Part shown: one piece after another, positions 12,149 through 24,036 of the stretch
Layout of the letters: the number at the start of each line of letters is the position of its first letter
How positions within the stretch are numbered: position 1 is the first letter of the stretch
Assembly (NCBI GenBank): GCA_002794775.1
Contig: NBAY01000004.1
Location: 806,001 to 870,000 of the forward strand
Reading direction: 5' to 3'
DNA from: Porodaedalea pini
Taxonomy: Eukaryota > Basidiomycota > Agaricomycetes > Hymenochaetales > Hymenochaetaceae
Length of the DNA stretch: 64,000 bases
The notes under the pieces: generated by a model
Told to the model about the DNA's origin: nothing
Databases searched by the model: none
Seen by the model: only the letters and a program-made list of their open reading frames with translations
Made by a program: the position numbers and the translations under genes

Positions 12149-13862
12149 ATGTCTCCCTACAACATCAATGTCGTGAAGTGAGTCACTGATTTATATATAG
12201 CCGTCTGAACGGCAGAGTCATCGTCCCCTTTATCACAGACCTGAAGACGACGAGCCTTTCTACTCCAACGCGTTGCAGCTGCAGCCAGCCGACTTTAGTC
12301 TCGGCAATTACCTTGGTGCATCATCTTGTCCGGACAAGTACATCGCGACGTCCGGCGGAAACGGGTACGCATACCCATACAACCCTACAACTGGCTTCGT
12401 CAACAATGTACGTTTTATAACATGGCATCTGGTCGTCTCCCTTGGAGCTGAATATTCTCATATAAAGTCTTATCCTGCTCGGCCGCAGCTGACCCATCTC
12501 ACAACTGGGCCAAGCCAGTTCTCAGCTGGAATGCAGAGCAACGGCGTGTCAGATCTAGACAGGGGACGCAGAGGCTACGCGATGAACACTGCAGGATTTT
12601 CTCGCGAGCACTACCAGGGGCCTCCCGTTCCCCAGGGATGGACGATAATCAACGACCTCTTCGCGGACCCGAACTCTCCGTCCAACCTCATGAACGGCTC
12701 CCCCATGTCGCAAGGCTGTAGCCCGCTCACACCAAACACCCCTCTTTCGACCGTCGAGCCATCGTCGACTGTGTCGTCTTTCCCGTCCCCCGGGTCACAG
12801 GGAGGCACTGATATCTTGCGCCTCGCTCCGTCTCCAGTTCACCCTTCATCCACGTTGACGGCTCTACCTGATGCATCTGGTCACTTTGGGCTGTCGAATA
12901 CTTACTATCATCAGTATGGATCTGAGACGCAGCTGTCTACACCACAGGCGTTTGCGCAGCCCCAGCCACGAGAGCAGCAGCAAGTTTACACAGACAACCC
13001 AAGCCACATGGGCGTGATGGCACGCCGTCATTCCCATTCAACGCTGGAACGGCCTTTACACCACATTTCCCCGCCGCCGTCGTATACGCCATACCCTCCT
13101 CCCGATTCTTTGTCCATGGGAAACTCGGTTCTTCGCAACAGATCGTTTAGCAGTGTCCCGCTCGTAGCCCGTCCCGAGTACAGGTTCGAAGACTGGTCTT
13201 TACCTGGCCCTATCGTGCCCCAGAAGACTTACAGGCCACACACTGCCAGTGACCGACGCCGATACGTCGACGAAGTCATGCTTCAGCCGAACATCTACTT
13301 CAAGAGAGTGGATCCTCTAGAGCTCGGTATATCGCTAGTGGACTGCACGACGCATCGCTTTAAGCGACTTGAGGGGTTTGACGATGAGTTGTTCGAAGAC
13401 TGCGGCCCATCGATCTCAATTCGACTTTGTGTGAGTGTCTTGAACGCCTTTCATTACTGTTTTATTATCATTCTGACGCCTTTGTACAGTGGGAGGGCTA
13501 TGAGGCTTGGAGTCGCCAGATACCCACAAGGAATTTCAAAGTCCCTCCGGGTCCCATCACGAGGAAAGTGCTTGCGAAAAACGTTGCCAAGACTATTCAG
13601 AGATTCATAGATGTGAGTGCAGTGTCTTTTCCCTCTAAACATCCTCGATATTGTGTTGATCTGTTCACTCTCGCAGGAGCACATTGGGCGTCCGATAGAG
13701 GAAGGCACAAACCCTTCCTGGCAAGTAGGACCAGGAAAAATCGAGTTCAGCAATTTGGTTTTGCTGAGCATACACCATGTTTCGAGGGGAAGCTGGCAGG
13801 CCAACGTCTGTCTTGACCGACCGCTTGATCAAATTTTGAATAGATCTTTCGTTCTGCAGTAG
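12149..13862 (+). CDS. Unrecognised protein with disordered N-terminus and conserved Agaricomycete-type C-terminal domain
   Basis: I do not recognise a named family. Exons read 12149-12177, 12239-12407, 12489-13430, 13490-13612 and 13677-13862. The protein starts MSPYNINVVKPEDDEPFYSN. The first ~280 residues are rich in Pro, Ser, Gln and Tyr and look disordered. The last ~170 residues look folded: YFKRVDPLELGISLVDC, then WEGYEAWSRQIPTRNFKVPPGP, ITRKVLAKNVAKTIQRFID, and a closing segment with FSNLVLLSIHHVSRGSWQANV. From memory, similar tails occur in hypothetical proteins of mushrooms; I give no function. No membrane segment or signal peptide is seen. The start is supported by the ATG followed directly by a short first exon with a consensus GTGAGT donor. 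Confidence 0.65.
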
Positions 13863-16841
13863 TCGCACCACTTCCAACGTATATTCCCTGGCTACCGCAT
13901 CTTTCTAATAACGAGTTTTTGTTTTCTGTCCTTTTCTTTTTTTTTTCGTTTTCCGTTGTCCTAGCTCTGCACGGTCGCTGGCTCGCCTTTCCGTCGCATT
14001 CATACCCATGAATATGTGTTCGCGGTTTACTAATAATTGCTCCCCAAACAACTGATAGTCGTATTGTAGCTTAGCCGGCTTTTATTACTTTGGCTCCGTT
14101 TACCTTGTCTCGTGTTGCTTATGTCTTTGGCAAATTTGTTTTTGTATTACTATGAACTTAGCAGATACCGTTCTCAAACTTTCAATATACGATAATAACT
14201 TCCTTCACTTGACCAATATTAACGCTGCCTGTATAGGCCGTGAGTCCTGAAAGGAAGGCCTTGTTCTAGATCAACACCGCTCTCGACCTTCTGTCCAAAC
14301 ATGTAGAGCGGACTAACATGGCGGTCCTCTTCCGGTGCTGATGCTGTTTGATTCCGGTAAGCTAACTGGCCTCTGTTCTACTTATAGTTGGGCGCCGACG
14401 TTTAGGTTCTCCGCTTCTGCCCCCCTTACTCGAGCGCCGACCTCTTCTTGAGCTTACTTCCTGATTTGCATCTCACGCTTGAGTCAATCCACCGTGCTTC
14501 TGAACCTTGCGAACAATTCGCCCCGACGACCATCTGGACAGCATGATCAACTCCACATACAGGTCTCCGCTACACTTCCGTAGATCTTCCTCTTCAGTCA
14601 AGGCCACTTACACTTGCCGTTTCTTGTTGTCAAGATGCTGGATTGCGAAGCGATTCTAATGCTAGTGTCCAGCGCTAATATGGCCTGTTCGCCTTTTGTC
14701 CACTGATCTGGGTAGAACCCAGCCCCAGTTTGTGTTTGGTACCTTGTTTCAAGGTCAACGTCATTGTTTTGTCCTATCAGCCGCGCGGGAACTCAAGCTG
14801 GCCGAGCGCTGCTTGGCTGTGACGATCTTTCTCATTCAATCGGAGACCGGATTTTTCTTGCATCGCTAGCTCCGTCGGCGAAGTTAGCACCAACGGGCAT
14901 ATTATCCATCTTCCCTCCGATGAAAACCATTCACAAAGTGGACCACGGAGTGCTACAATCGCCGTCGATGTCGGTGTATTCGAAGTTTATCGAGTCATCT
15001 GCCCGTAAGGCGAAAAGCATGGTCTCCATATGGCGCAGCTGCATGACTCGGATAGCAAGGATGTTTCAAGAAAATTCACCTTTTTTACCGAGTCGGAGGA
15101 TAGTCATTTAGAGTCACGGACTGTTATCGCTTTCTGTTCCGAGTTTTGTAGTACTCGACACAGTCAAGTCTGAACTTCGCGGGCGTGTTGAACTGTCGAG
15201 TTTTAACGTCCGGTCTTTGCCCCGGCCAGGACGCCCCTTTTTTACTAAAATCACATGCGACTACGCAGTGCTCCTGAGCTTCTGGATTCATGCAACGGCT
15301 GTGAATAGTTTCAACGAACCCATTGAGGTGGGTAAAGCGCGAAGGAAGTGTACTGATCATTAAATTTCCAGATTGGGGATGCCAGTGCTTTTGGACCCAC
15401 CGAAGCCAAGTAAGCAAGGTAGCACTCGCCGAATTTCCCCCGGACCAAGAAAAGGAAGCTTCAAACACGCAAGATTGAACCTCCGGTCTGAGGAGAGACT
15501 GCGCACAAGTAGAGCTGTTCAGGCGTGATTGTGACAGTCGAGGCCAGACTCAATCTAGACCATCGTTGTCTTCTACATCTCAGGCAGTCTGCGGTTACTG
15601 AAAGCCAGATTTTTTCTGCTTCACGATACCACCAGGTTCAATCCGGAAAGCTAAGCACCATCCATACAAACGTCCATGGGAAGTCAACTAAAGGGACCTC
15701 GCAGGTAGCGAAACCAGAGAATAGTTTACTAGATATATTTATCCAAGTCGGCATTAGTTAAAAATCCAGGCAAGAGGCTTAAGGACATGCACACGGAGTA
15801 ATAGACTCGCGTCTTGCTGACTCGACAGCTCCAGAACCTCTGAACGAGGGCACTAAGCAAGTGCCTAAGACCCCGACTCACCGGCACCACCGTCTAAGCG
15901 CGCCGATTCAAAGTCGTTACAGCTTTCCACCTGGAATTTATCGTTCCGGCCTCACCGGGTCCAGTCCTCGGCGATGGCAACTGTACGCCGAGGAATAATG
16001 TTTCGCGATCCTCGCATTTTCTAGGCACCTCGAAACAGTCAACAGTCGAACAAAATGGTACAATTTCAACTCTAGCGCTACCAGCTGTAAAACAAACCCT
16101 GGGTTCGGGAGATACACTTGGCCGGACACGCATGAGAAATGCTTGCTCTAGCGTGTGACTTTATGCGAGCATCAAGTATGCAGCGAGGATCATGGGCGAG
16201 CGCGACACCGCAGCCGGACAGTACTAGTGCACTAAAATCTTTTAAGAGCCGGTACTAGTAATGGCCTGAATAATGGCATATGTCGCATAGCATTTCTTCT
16301 TTATGGATGCCGTTTCGGAGTCAGACAGTGGAATGCCTGAGTAGTCCAAGCAGTTAACGATGGAGGGCGTCGAGCCGATACTTAAGACGCGAGTGATGCG
16401 GTAGCTTAGATAAATGGCTTCGATGACGCGGAAGAAAGGGGCCCTAGGTAGAGAAAGGTGCGTATACGGGAGTGGCTGTGTCCTTATTCATAGAACCATT
16501 TTCCGAGCTTTCTAAGAACGTCCAACAAAAAGCGGATAGGCTGCAGCTTCGGATAAGCCGAGAGAAAACTTCTATGACTTGGAAGAGCCGGTACCGAATG
16601 AATGTGGGTGTGGAAGAATACTGCATTTGTCTTATCACATGAGACTATATTAGCAATTTAAGAGGCAAAGGAATCTGCTTACCTAAATGCAAAGAAGAAA
16701 ACATCGGATGCAAGAAGTACACGTGATATGACAAATAACAGTAAACACCGAAATTAAAATTGAAATAGACTGGCAGCCACTGTCTTCTATAAGCCAGTCA
16801 CTGGTACAGATATCCTTGCAGTATCATCGACGTCGCATCTC
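13863..16841. other. ~3 kb without a supportable gene
   Basis: It begins with the 3' flank of the preceding gene (T-rich to about 14200). I read both strands between 14230 and 16700 and found only short, unrelated open frames; the longest are near 14764-15111 and 15124-15468. None has a recognisable domain, plausible splice pattern or tRNA-like fold. It could be decayed transposon or gene sequence. Nothing specific can be named. Confidence 0.4.
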
Positions 16842-18526
16842 ATGGCTCAAATCTGCATTCGACTGTCGGAGAAAGAACTCGCTGCTCTTGAAGAAGCCGC
16901 GGACGGATTGAAGAAGTTAGGCAGTGTATTACGGTTGCAAGATCAGGCCGAGGAAAACGAGTGCGCACTTTGTGGTTTGGATCATGGCTTTGTACAGACT
17001 AACGCACATATCCTCTCTCTAATAGGCTTCTCCCTGTTTTTAGCGACTGTAGTGGACGGAGCCTCTCAGAAATTGAAAAGTACTCTGACTTTTTGAAGGG
17101 CACTCGAACAAACTTGCAATCCGTCAACAAGCTTATCGAACGTCGTTTGGCCGACCTCGAGGAGCACAGGAACTTCGAGAGAAGTACTCTCTTGAAAAAG
17201 TTGCCCGACGAAATTCTGTCCAATATCATGTCGGAATTCAACAATTTGACCGGTTCAGAGCCTGGACCTATCGTTACGGTCTCGCACATTTGTCGGCGGC
17301 TCCGTAGAGTCGCGGTTGAAACTCGCAATTTATGGACCACTCTGTCAAATGGGATGGCGATGCCTCTTCTTGACCTCTTCCTTCACCGTGCGAAAACGAC
17401 TGGGCTGGTCATCCATATGAACGGGCGCCCTGGTGATGGTGAACTCGTACAAGATTTCAGAGGTCACAGGGTCTCGAAAGACTTCATGGATGAAGATTTC
17501 TTAGCAACGGTGTTGCCTCATTGCAATCACTGGGTCGAGTTTTACTATTACGCCGATAGTCATTCATCAATCGAGCCAGCAACACTATCATGCATGAAGG
17601 ATAAGCTAAGTATGCCGTTACTGCGACGATTAGAAATCGACGTGGATGAATTCACGGACTCCCAATTATGCAAGCACTGGGACATGCCTGCATTGGAACA
17701 TATTGGATTTCTCAATGAATCTGTGAGAATCTGCCACTTTAGCGGAACAGGGATCACGTCGTGCAGAATTACCCTTGACGATACCTACGATTACGATTAC
17801 GATTACGATTCTGATTATGATCTTGGCTGGGAATTATGTTCGCTTTTCGCCGCTTTATCCGCGCTTCCGCGACTCGAGGATCTTAAGCTGGAGTTTGTCA
17901 GTGTCCACGACGATGTCCGCGAATTCAAAGGTGTAAACACAGTCTTGGAGTCCGGAGGTTTTGCTCTGCTCAAGTCACTTTGGGTAGCAGTTGGCTACGG
18001 TGGTTTCGAGTCACTTTCCGTGCAAAGTTTTTTCTCTGCCTTTCAAATGCCTTCACTCTTAGCACTCCGATACACGTTCGTCGGCGATGTTGACCCCAAG
18101 CGACTTGCCGAACTTGCTCCTCTGTCACACCAGTGTCCCCTTTTACGCGATCTCGTGATTGACAGGGATCTGCTAGACGGTCCGCGCACTGTCGATTTAA
18201 GACCGATTTTCGAAAGATTCACGTGCATCCATCACCTTACAATTAGGGGGTTCGAAAGGATCGCATCACTTTCGGTTGCTCCGTCACCACCACCGCTGCG
18301 TACCTTCACGTTCGCTTGTCTTCGCAGAAGGAAAATTCCCATTACTCACCTCAGGAAGATTGCCACGTATCTGCATAGTGGCACCGATAAAGGAATTAAC
18401 CTCACCAAATTTCGGATATCCACCGTCACTTCGTCCGGGTCCAAAAACCAGAATCCCGACTACACTGAAAAGGAGTTGCGAAGGCTTCGCAAGATACTTG
18501 GTTCTAAGTTGGAGTTTGAACCATAG
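16842..18526 (+). CDS. F-box protein (Agaricomycete type)
   Basis: It is probably a substrate adaptor of an SCF ubiquitin ligase. Exon 1 is 16842-16960 and exon 2 is 17044-18526, joined EEN-DDCSGRSLSEIEKYSDFLK. After a coiled-coil-like N-terminal region (SVNKLIERRLADLEEHRNFE), the F-box reads LLKKLPDEILSNIMSEF followed by VSHICRRLRRVAVETRNLWTTLS. The remaining ~330 residues are leucine-rich-repeat-like (LPRLEDLKLEF, FALLKSLWVAV, MPSLLALRYTF, CPLLRDLVIDRDLL), as is usual in mushroom F-box families. A Tyr-Asp repeat run (about 17785-17820) comes from a GATTAC microsatellite. A decayed paralogue of its C-terminal third lies at 27617-28038. The target protein cannot be inferred. Confidence 0.82.
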
Positions 18527-18898
18527 TCTACAATTGTAAGGCTTGTGCCTAGTTTGGCCCGACATGTGCTGTGCGCGAATCAGGAATTAGAAAGTTTATT
18601 TGACTTGAAAAACATACATCCATGCAAAGGCGAGACGTAAAGTCAGTCAGTCTATTGTCCTTGTTCTGGCATTCGTATATCGGATCCTCGGTACAATGAA
18701 TAAGAGTCCATAGAACCTGGTATGACTGATATCACCGCCTTTCTTTCCTGAGCTAGACAGCAAAATCGAGAGCGATCGACGTGCGAGATCGCCGAGACGC
18801 GTCGCGTCGAGCTCACGTGGAATAAAAAGTCGCGTCACTTGTTTTTACACAAACATTTCCCAGTACAAGTGCATTCCTCGTACGTTCCTACTGTATTA
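18527..18898. other. Intergenic region upstream of ERG7
   Basis: It contains the 3' flank of the F-box gene and the likely promoter of the cyclase. No other feature was recognised. Confidence 0.4.
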
Positions 18899-21557
18899 AT
18901 GTGGGACCCTCTCGATGTCCCAGAAAATGGCGATGTATCATTCACTGACTACTCTCGCTGGCGGTTGACGGCAGATGACAATGGCCGTCACATTTGGGAC
19001 TACCTGGAGTCAGATGAAGCGTGTCGAGTGCGTCCACAAACGACCTTGGACAAGTTCATGCTTGGTCTGCCTACTGTGCGTCTGAAAAACAAATGAACGC
19101 CCTCCTTATACTGACGCCAAAGTAGGACCTTCCAGGGTTACCACCAGCGAAGAATGCACTCGAGGCAGCGCGCAATGGGTTCTCGTTCTTGAAGCACATG
19201 CAAGCTCCTGACGGTCACTGGCCCTGCGAGTATGATGGGCCTATGTTCCTCACTCCGGGTCTTGTCATTGGCTCTTATGTGACAGGCATGGAAATCAGGC
19301 GCGAAGAGCGACTGGAGCTCATTCGTTATTTGTTCAGAAAAGCACACAAGGAAGATGGAGGCTGGGGCCTGTGAGTTTGTTTCCCTCTTTTTTTGTGTGC
19401 TTTATTTCATCTCCTATTAGGCATATAGAGGGGCAGACGACAGTCTTTGGGACTGCTCTGAACTATACTGCACTGCGGATCTTAGGCGTTAGCGCAGATC
19501 ATCCTGTCATGATAAAAGCGAGGGGTACATTGCATAAACTCGGTAGGCGAGAGTGCGTAAGAAATAAACTTTTTGGACTGATGCGTTATGCAGGCGGAGC
19601 CATCTGTGCACCACAGTGGGGCAAATTCTGGCTATCCGTTCTAAACGTGTACGACTGGGATGGAAATAACTCCCTCCCTCCGGAGCTCTGGTTATTACCT
19701 GAATGGCTACCAATACATCCTTATCGGTGGTGGATTCACTCACGTAATGTCTTCATACCCATGAGTTTCTTATATGCAAAGCGCTTCAAAGCTCCGGAGA
19801 ATGAGCTCATCCTGTCTCTGAGGCGAGAGCTTTACGTCGAAGACTATTACTCCATCGATTGGCCAGCTCAGCGCAACAACATCTGTCCGGTCGACCTCTA
19901 CGCTCCACATTCACCTGTTCTTGATGTGCTTTTCGGCATTTTGGGAATTTATGAGCCATGTGCGATTCCTCCTCTTCGGCGAGCAGCCACAGCCCGTTTG
20001 TATGACCTTATCGTGAAGGAAGATGAAAACACGTCATACCAAGATCTAGGCCCGGTGAACAAAATGATGAACCTTGTTGCGCGTGCGCTCGCTGATGGTC
20101 CGGAGTCGGAGGCATATGCGCAGCACAAGCTGAAGCGTCGTGATTTCATGTGGATCGGGCCGAATGGGATGAGCATGGGTGGCACGAATGGTGTCCAGTT
20201 GTGGGACCTCGCGTTCATCGTACAGGCGCTTGTCGAGACCGGCCTCGCGAAGGAGGACGAAAACCGCGAGTGCCTCTTAAAGGCACTGCAGTGGCTAGAC
20301 GAGACCCAGATCAAGGAAAACCCAAAGCATTATGAAAGTGCATATCGACACCGGACGAAGGGTGCCTGGCCATTTAGTACCAAAGAACAGGGATATACCG
20401 TCAGCGACTGCACGGGCGAAGGTCTGAAGGCTGTGATTTATCTTCAAGAGCACCTACCGTGAGCAAATTTATAACGTGGGTTTAATGAATGCATATCAAA
20501 TAAATTCAGTTTCATGCCGAAACTTGTGTCCAAAGAGCGCCTCTGTGATGCCGTGGACACAATGATCTCCCTGCAGAACCCGAGCGGTGGGTTTGCCAGT
20601 TACGAGTTGGTGCGAGGACCGAAATGGCTGGAATGGATCAACCCCGCGGAAGTTTTCGGTGAGTGAAATCGATTTATATTCCGTGCTGAATGTCTCACTT
20701 TCCACTTTTAGGAAATATTATGACTGAGTATGAGTATCCTGAATGTACGACTTCAGTCATTACAGCCCTTGCTATCTTCCGCAAGCACTACCCAGATTAT
20801 CGTACCGCCGACATCGAGTAAGAATATCTTCCCTCGCTTCCACCATCGTGCTAACTCGCAGTTTCAGGAAGACGATCCGAAAGGCCGTGAAGTACCTGCA
20901 CAAAGCGCAGCGGCCCGAGGGTGGATGGTATGGTTCGTGGGGGATCTGCTTCACGTATGCAACACAGTTTGCTCTTGAAAGCCTTTCGCTCGTCGGAGAG
21001 ACGTATGGGACGAGCTCAAGCGTGCGTAAGGCTTGTCATTTTCTTCTGGAACACCAAAGAGAAGATGGAGGATGGGGCGAGAGCTATGAGGTACGCGCCA
21101 CTGCTGAATTTACTGGGTTTGATGTGCTGATTGACATACTTTGTATTTAAGTCGTGCGTGACAGAGAAGTGGGTCGACCACGAGCAGACGCAAGTCGTGA
21201 TGACTTCATGGGCGGCGATGGCGCTAATGTATGCTCAATACCCGGAGCCGGAACCCATCGAACGTGCCGTGAAGATGGTCATGTCACGCCAGCTGCCTGT
21301 AAGCATTCATTCTTTATCTCTGTTGAAGAATATCCCAGATTTAATTACGCCACCTCGCAATATTTGCATCGACATTGCAGGACGGTTCTTGGGCACAAGA
21401 AGCGATTGAAGGCATGTTCAGCAAGACATGTGCAATTGTGTACCCGAACTTCAAGTTCTCGTTCACGATATGGATGCTTGGGCGTGCGCACCACTATCTT
21501 GAGCGGTTGTGCACATCGCACGGGAAGAAAATAGCAAACGGCAATGGGCACTTGTGA
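18899..21557 (+). CDS. ERG7: Oxidosqualene cyclase (lanosterol synthase)
   Basis: It cyclises 2,3-oxidosqualene to lanosterol, a committed step of ergosterol synthesis at the endoplasmic reticulum or lipid droplets. The joined protein is about 750 residues, normal for the family. Nine or so exons carry family landmarks in order: [16 protein letters not shown] near the start, [28 protein letters not shown], the QW-type repeat [98 protein letters not shown] and [10 protein letters not shown]. The catalytic acid motif, usually DCTAE, reads DCTGE here (20406-20420); the protonating Asp is kept. The ATG at 18899 was chosen because the family start follows within 20 residues. Neighbours are not triterpene genes, so sterol housekeeping is more likely than a secondary cluster. 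Confidence 0.92.
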
Positions 21558-21724
21558 TACCCTGTCAATTTATCTACACGGAAGCATTTGGATTAATTAC
21601 ATTTATACCTTTCGTCAAATGCAAGTCATTCTTTTCTGTGAGTCCTGTGATCAACGTGTCGATCTGCAGATCTCGACGTAGCGAGTCCCGGTCGACGAGT
21701 CCCTGCACCTTATGAGCAAATGTC

Positions 21725-22830
21725 ATGTCCCGTTCACTCGGACTCACCCTCCCGCGACGCATATCATCCCACTCCGGTATTTCTTTGACTGCATCCCTCA
21801 CCCCACGTTCGCTTGCCTGGAGCAGAAACGTGCTCGCCGCCGCCCTTCTTCAGGCTTCAAGCTCTTTGGCCTCTGGGTCACAGAGCGTTAACAATGCGGA
21901 GCTAAATGCAGCGGTACTGGTCCCATTAGCGAATGTGGATGGAATGCCAGGCGTGCTTCTAGAGGTGCGCGGGCCTTTGCGCACACATGCAGGCGAGGTG
22001 AGGTGAGGTGCGCACTGGCAGTCCTTGCTTTATTGCGCTCGATGCTCAAACACGAAAAAAACAACTCATGCAAATTATATGTTTACACTGTGCCAGTTTT
22101 CCTGGCGGACGTGTCGACAATGTAAGTCTAGCCTGAAACTGTTTGGCATTGCATGCCCTGATTTATATGTGCGTGCATGTCAAACAGACAGACGCATCAC
22201 ATCTAGCAGCCGCTTTGCGCGAGGCGGATGAGGAGATCGCGCTGAAGTCGGGACAGGTCGAGATCTTAGGCGAGCTCGGCCCACCCCAGCGTTCGCTCAG
22301 CGGGCTACGCGTCTGGCCGTACGTCGTATGTATCCGGACCATATAGACTCACGCAAGTAGCTCCGCTAAGACTTTGATTTCGGCAGGGATTCGTACACAG
22401 AGACCTGCACTCTAGTTCCCCTGCGATTGGCTCCAGGCAACCACATACAAACACAGATCCAAATGCATGCTTAGACCCAGACGCACCCCTCCCTTCACTT
22501 AGCATGTCCTCTCTGCGCGCCTCTGCTCCGGAGGTCGCACACGTTTTCCACCTCTCCCTTTCTGCGCTTGTACAGCCCGCGCGGCTGCGCGCGGATCAGT
22601 TCCGTGGAGAGAGGCCCTACTGGGCAATAGATGTTACCGATGTTGTTTCTTCTTCCATCACAAGAGAGGGGAGCGGAGATGAAGAAGGGGACGGAGGAAA
22701 GCAAGTGGAGTGGGCAGTGGAGACGGACGTGGATGAAGTGGGCGGCGGGCGCGGAGGGAGGCTCGAGGTGTGGGGCCTGACGGGATGGTATCTCAATCTT
22801 CTCATGCGCGCGTTGGGTGTGTATGTCTAG
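21725..22830 (+). CDS. Nudix hydrolase, CoA diphosphatase (Pcd1/NUDT7-NUDT8) type
   Basis: It probably hydrolyses CoA or acyl-CoA to phosphopantetheine and 3',5'-ADP. The four exons are 21725-22002, 22097-22121 (25 nt), 22188-22325 and 22387-22830. The joined Nudix region reads [29 protein letters not shown]: the FPGG lead-in plus the READEE catalytic helix with the metal-binding glutamates, as in NUDT7/Pcd1. The C-terminal part has the usual HVFHLSL and FRGERPYWAIDVT elements. The protein ends GVYV, with no SKL-type peroxisomal signal, and the N-terminus is Arg/Ser-rich, so mitochondrial location is possible. It is tail-to-tail with the Vma12-like gene. Confidence 0.85.
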
Positions 22831-23101
22831 AATCGATAAGATCATCTCCGATACTTGTGCGCTCGGCTTCTACAGTGCAAGGTGCCTGGAGTTTCTTGAG
22901 AATGGGAACGGAAAGACGCCACCGGCGCGATGAGGCAGTGGAAGCGATAATTACAATATTAGGAGTGGGGTAGCAATAGAAGTGTGAATAGTAGGATAGG
23001 GTCGAGCGGACAGCTTGCAGCCCGGCATCGCGGGCAGTGCTGCTTGTTTTTCCTCTGTTTCTTCTCTTTGATATTCGTTCCGTAAAGATCTAATGAATAC
23101 C

Positions 23102-23884
23102 TCATCCTTCGATTATGCGCGCTGTCCTGTGCCGCAGACGGGTATCAGTGTCCTTTACATCGCGTTCGATTTCCTGAGACGAAGAAGACATCGGTTCTGC
23201 GCGCTCGCCGCTGTCGTCGGACTTCTTGTGGTGCGCAATCGCTTTCGGCTTCAGTTTTCGCTGTCGCTGATTGATACCACGATTGAAAGATGATGAAGAA
23301 CGCGATTGCCAGATAACGAAGAGGATAGTTTCAGAGACACCAACGATGGTCGCAACCATGAGAGCTAGGAGGACTTTCTGCAACGGAATTGAAATGAATG
23401 TAGGAAAAGAAATAATAAGTGAATTCAATTTAAAAACACACACCCATTCATCCCGCCAGCCCGATTTGTCTGCAGCCCACCATGCTGCGCCTCCGGCACA
23501 CCCGACACTCAGCAGTCCATTCAGTACCGCGGCGAGCGCCCTTCTGTCGTTCATGTCTCTTCTCGCACGCGCCTCAATCAATTCCGAGCCAGGCGGCGCA
23601 TCAGGTGGTGGTTTGGACGACGGTGAAGTCCGTGTGCCTGCCAGCAGGGAGACCATATTGTCATACTCTCGTGGGTCGAGCTGCGCCGCGCGGAGCCTCG
23701 CTTGGCCGGCATCGGTGCGCGCCCAGCGTGATATTTGAGCGAGGAGCGCGTAGTGGATTTCGGTGAGAGCGAGCTCGGTAGCGAGTGCACTGCATAAGTC
23801 TGGTGGAAGTATGTGTATAAGAGGTTTCAGTGACTGGGCGAGGTGCGGCTCGAGCGAAACGGTTATAGTCGAGTCTGAAATCAT
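23102..23884 (-). CDS. VMA12: V-ATPase assembly factor, Vma12/TMEM199-like
   Basis: This is an ER membrane protein that helps assemble the Vo sector of the vacuolar proton ATPase. The start MISDSTITVSLEPHLAQSL lies at 23884. The cytosolic part includes ALTEIHYALLAQISRWART, typical of the Vma12 domain, and REYDNMVSLLAG. Two membrane segments follow: LAAVLNGLLSVGCAGGAAWWAA, and KVLLALMVATIVGVSETILFVIW after an intron. The tail is charged (KPKAIAHHKKSDDSGE). A 66-nt intron (23378-23443) has GT..AG ends but also keeps the frame open. It is treated as an intron because splicing restores the compact hairpin. An upstream in-frame ATG at 23950 is less likely. It is divergent from BRN1, with about 150 bp between starts. 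Confidence 0.8.
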   Translation of the reverse strand: MISDSTITVSLEPHLAQSLKPLIHILPPDLCSALATELALTEIHYALLAQISRWARTDAGQARLRAAQLDPREYDNMVSLLAGTRTSPSSKPPPDAPPGSELIEARARRDMNDRRALAAVLNGLLSVGCAGGAAWWAADKSGWRDEWVCVFKLNSLIISFPTFISIPLQKVLLALMVATIVGVSETILFVIWQSRSSSSFNRGINQRQRKLKPKAIAHHKKSDDSGERAEPMSSSSQEIERDVKDTDTRLRHRTARIIEG

Positions 23885-24036
23885 CGAGCTTCCTACTCCT
23901 AGAGAGCAGATGCGTGACACGTGGATGCAGAACACGCCGCGTAAAGTCACATTAAGTCACAGAATCAACTGTCACGCCATTTTGGTTCGTCGTGACTTGT
24001 ATTCTGCACGCACCAACCACAACGACAAAGAGGGCG

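Noticed and set aside
14764..15111. Open frame of 115 codons in the gene-poor stretch
   Set aside because: No domain, no splice context and no supporting neighbours; length is within chance for this base composition.
18899..22830. Possible triterpenoid biosynthetic cluster around the oxidosqualene cyclase
   Set aside because: Neighbours are an F-box protein, a Nudix hydrolase, a V-ATPase assembly factor and condensin. No P450, methyltransferase or transporter is present.
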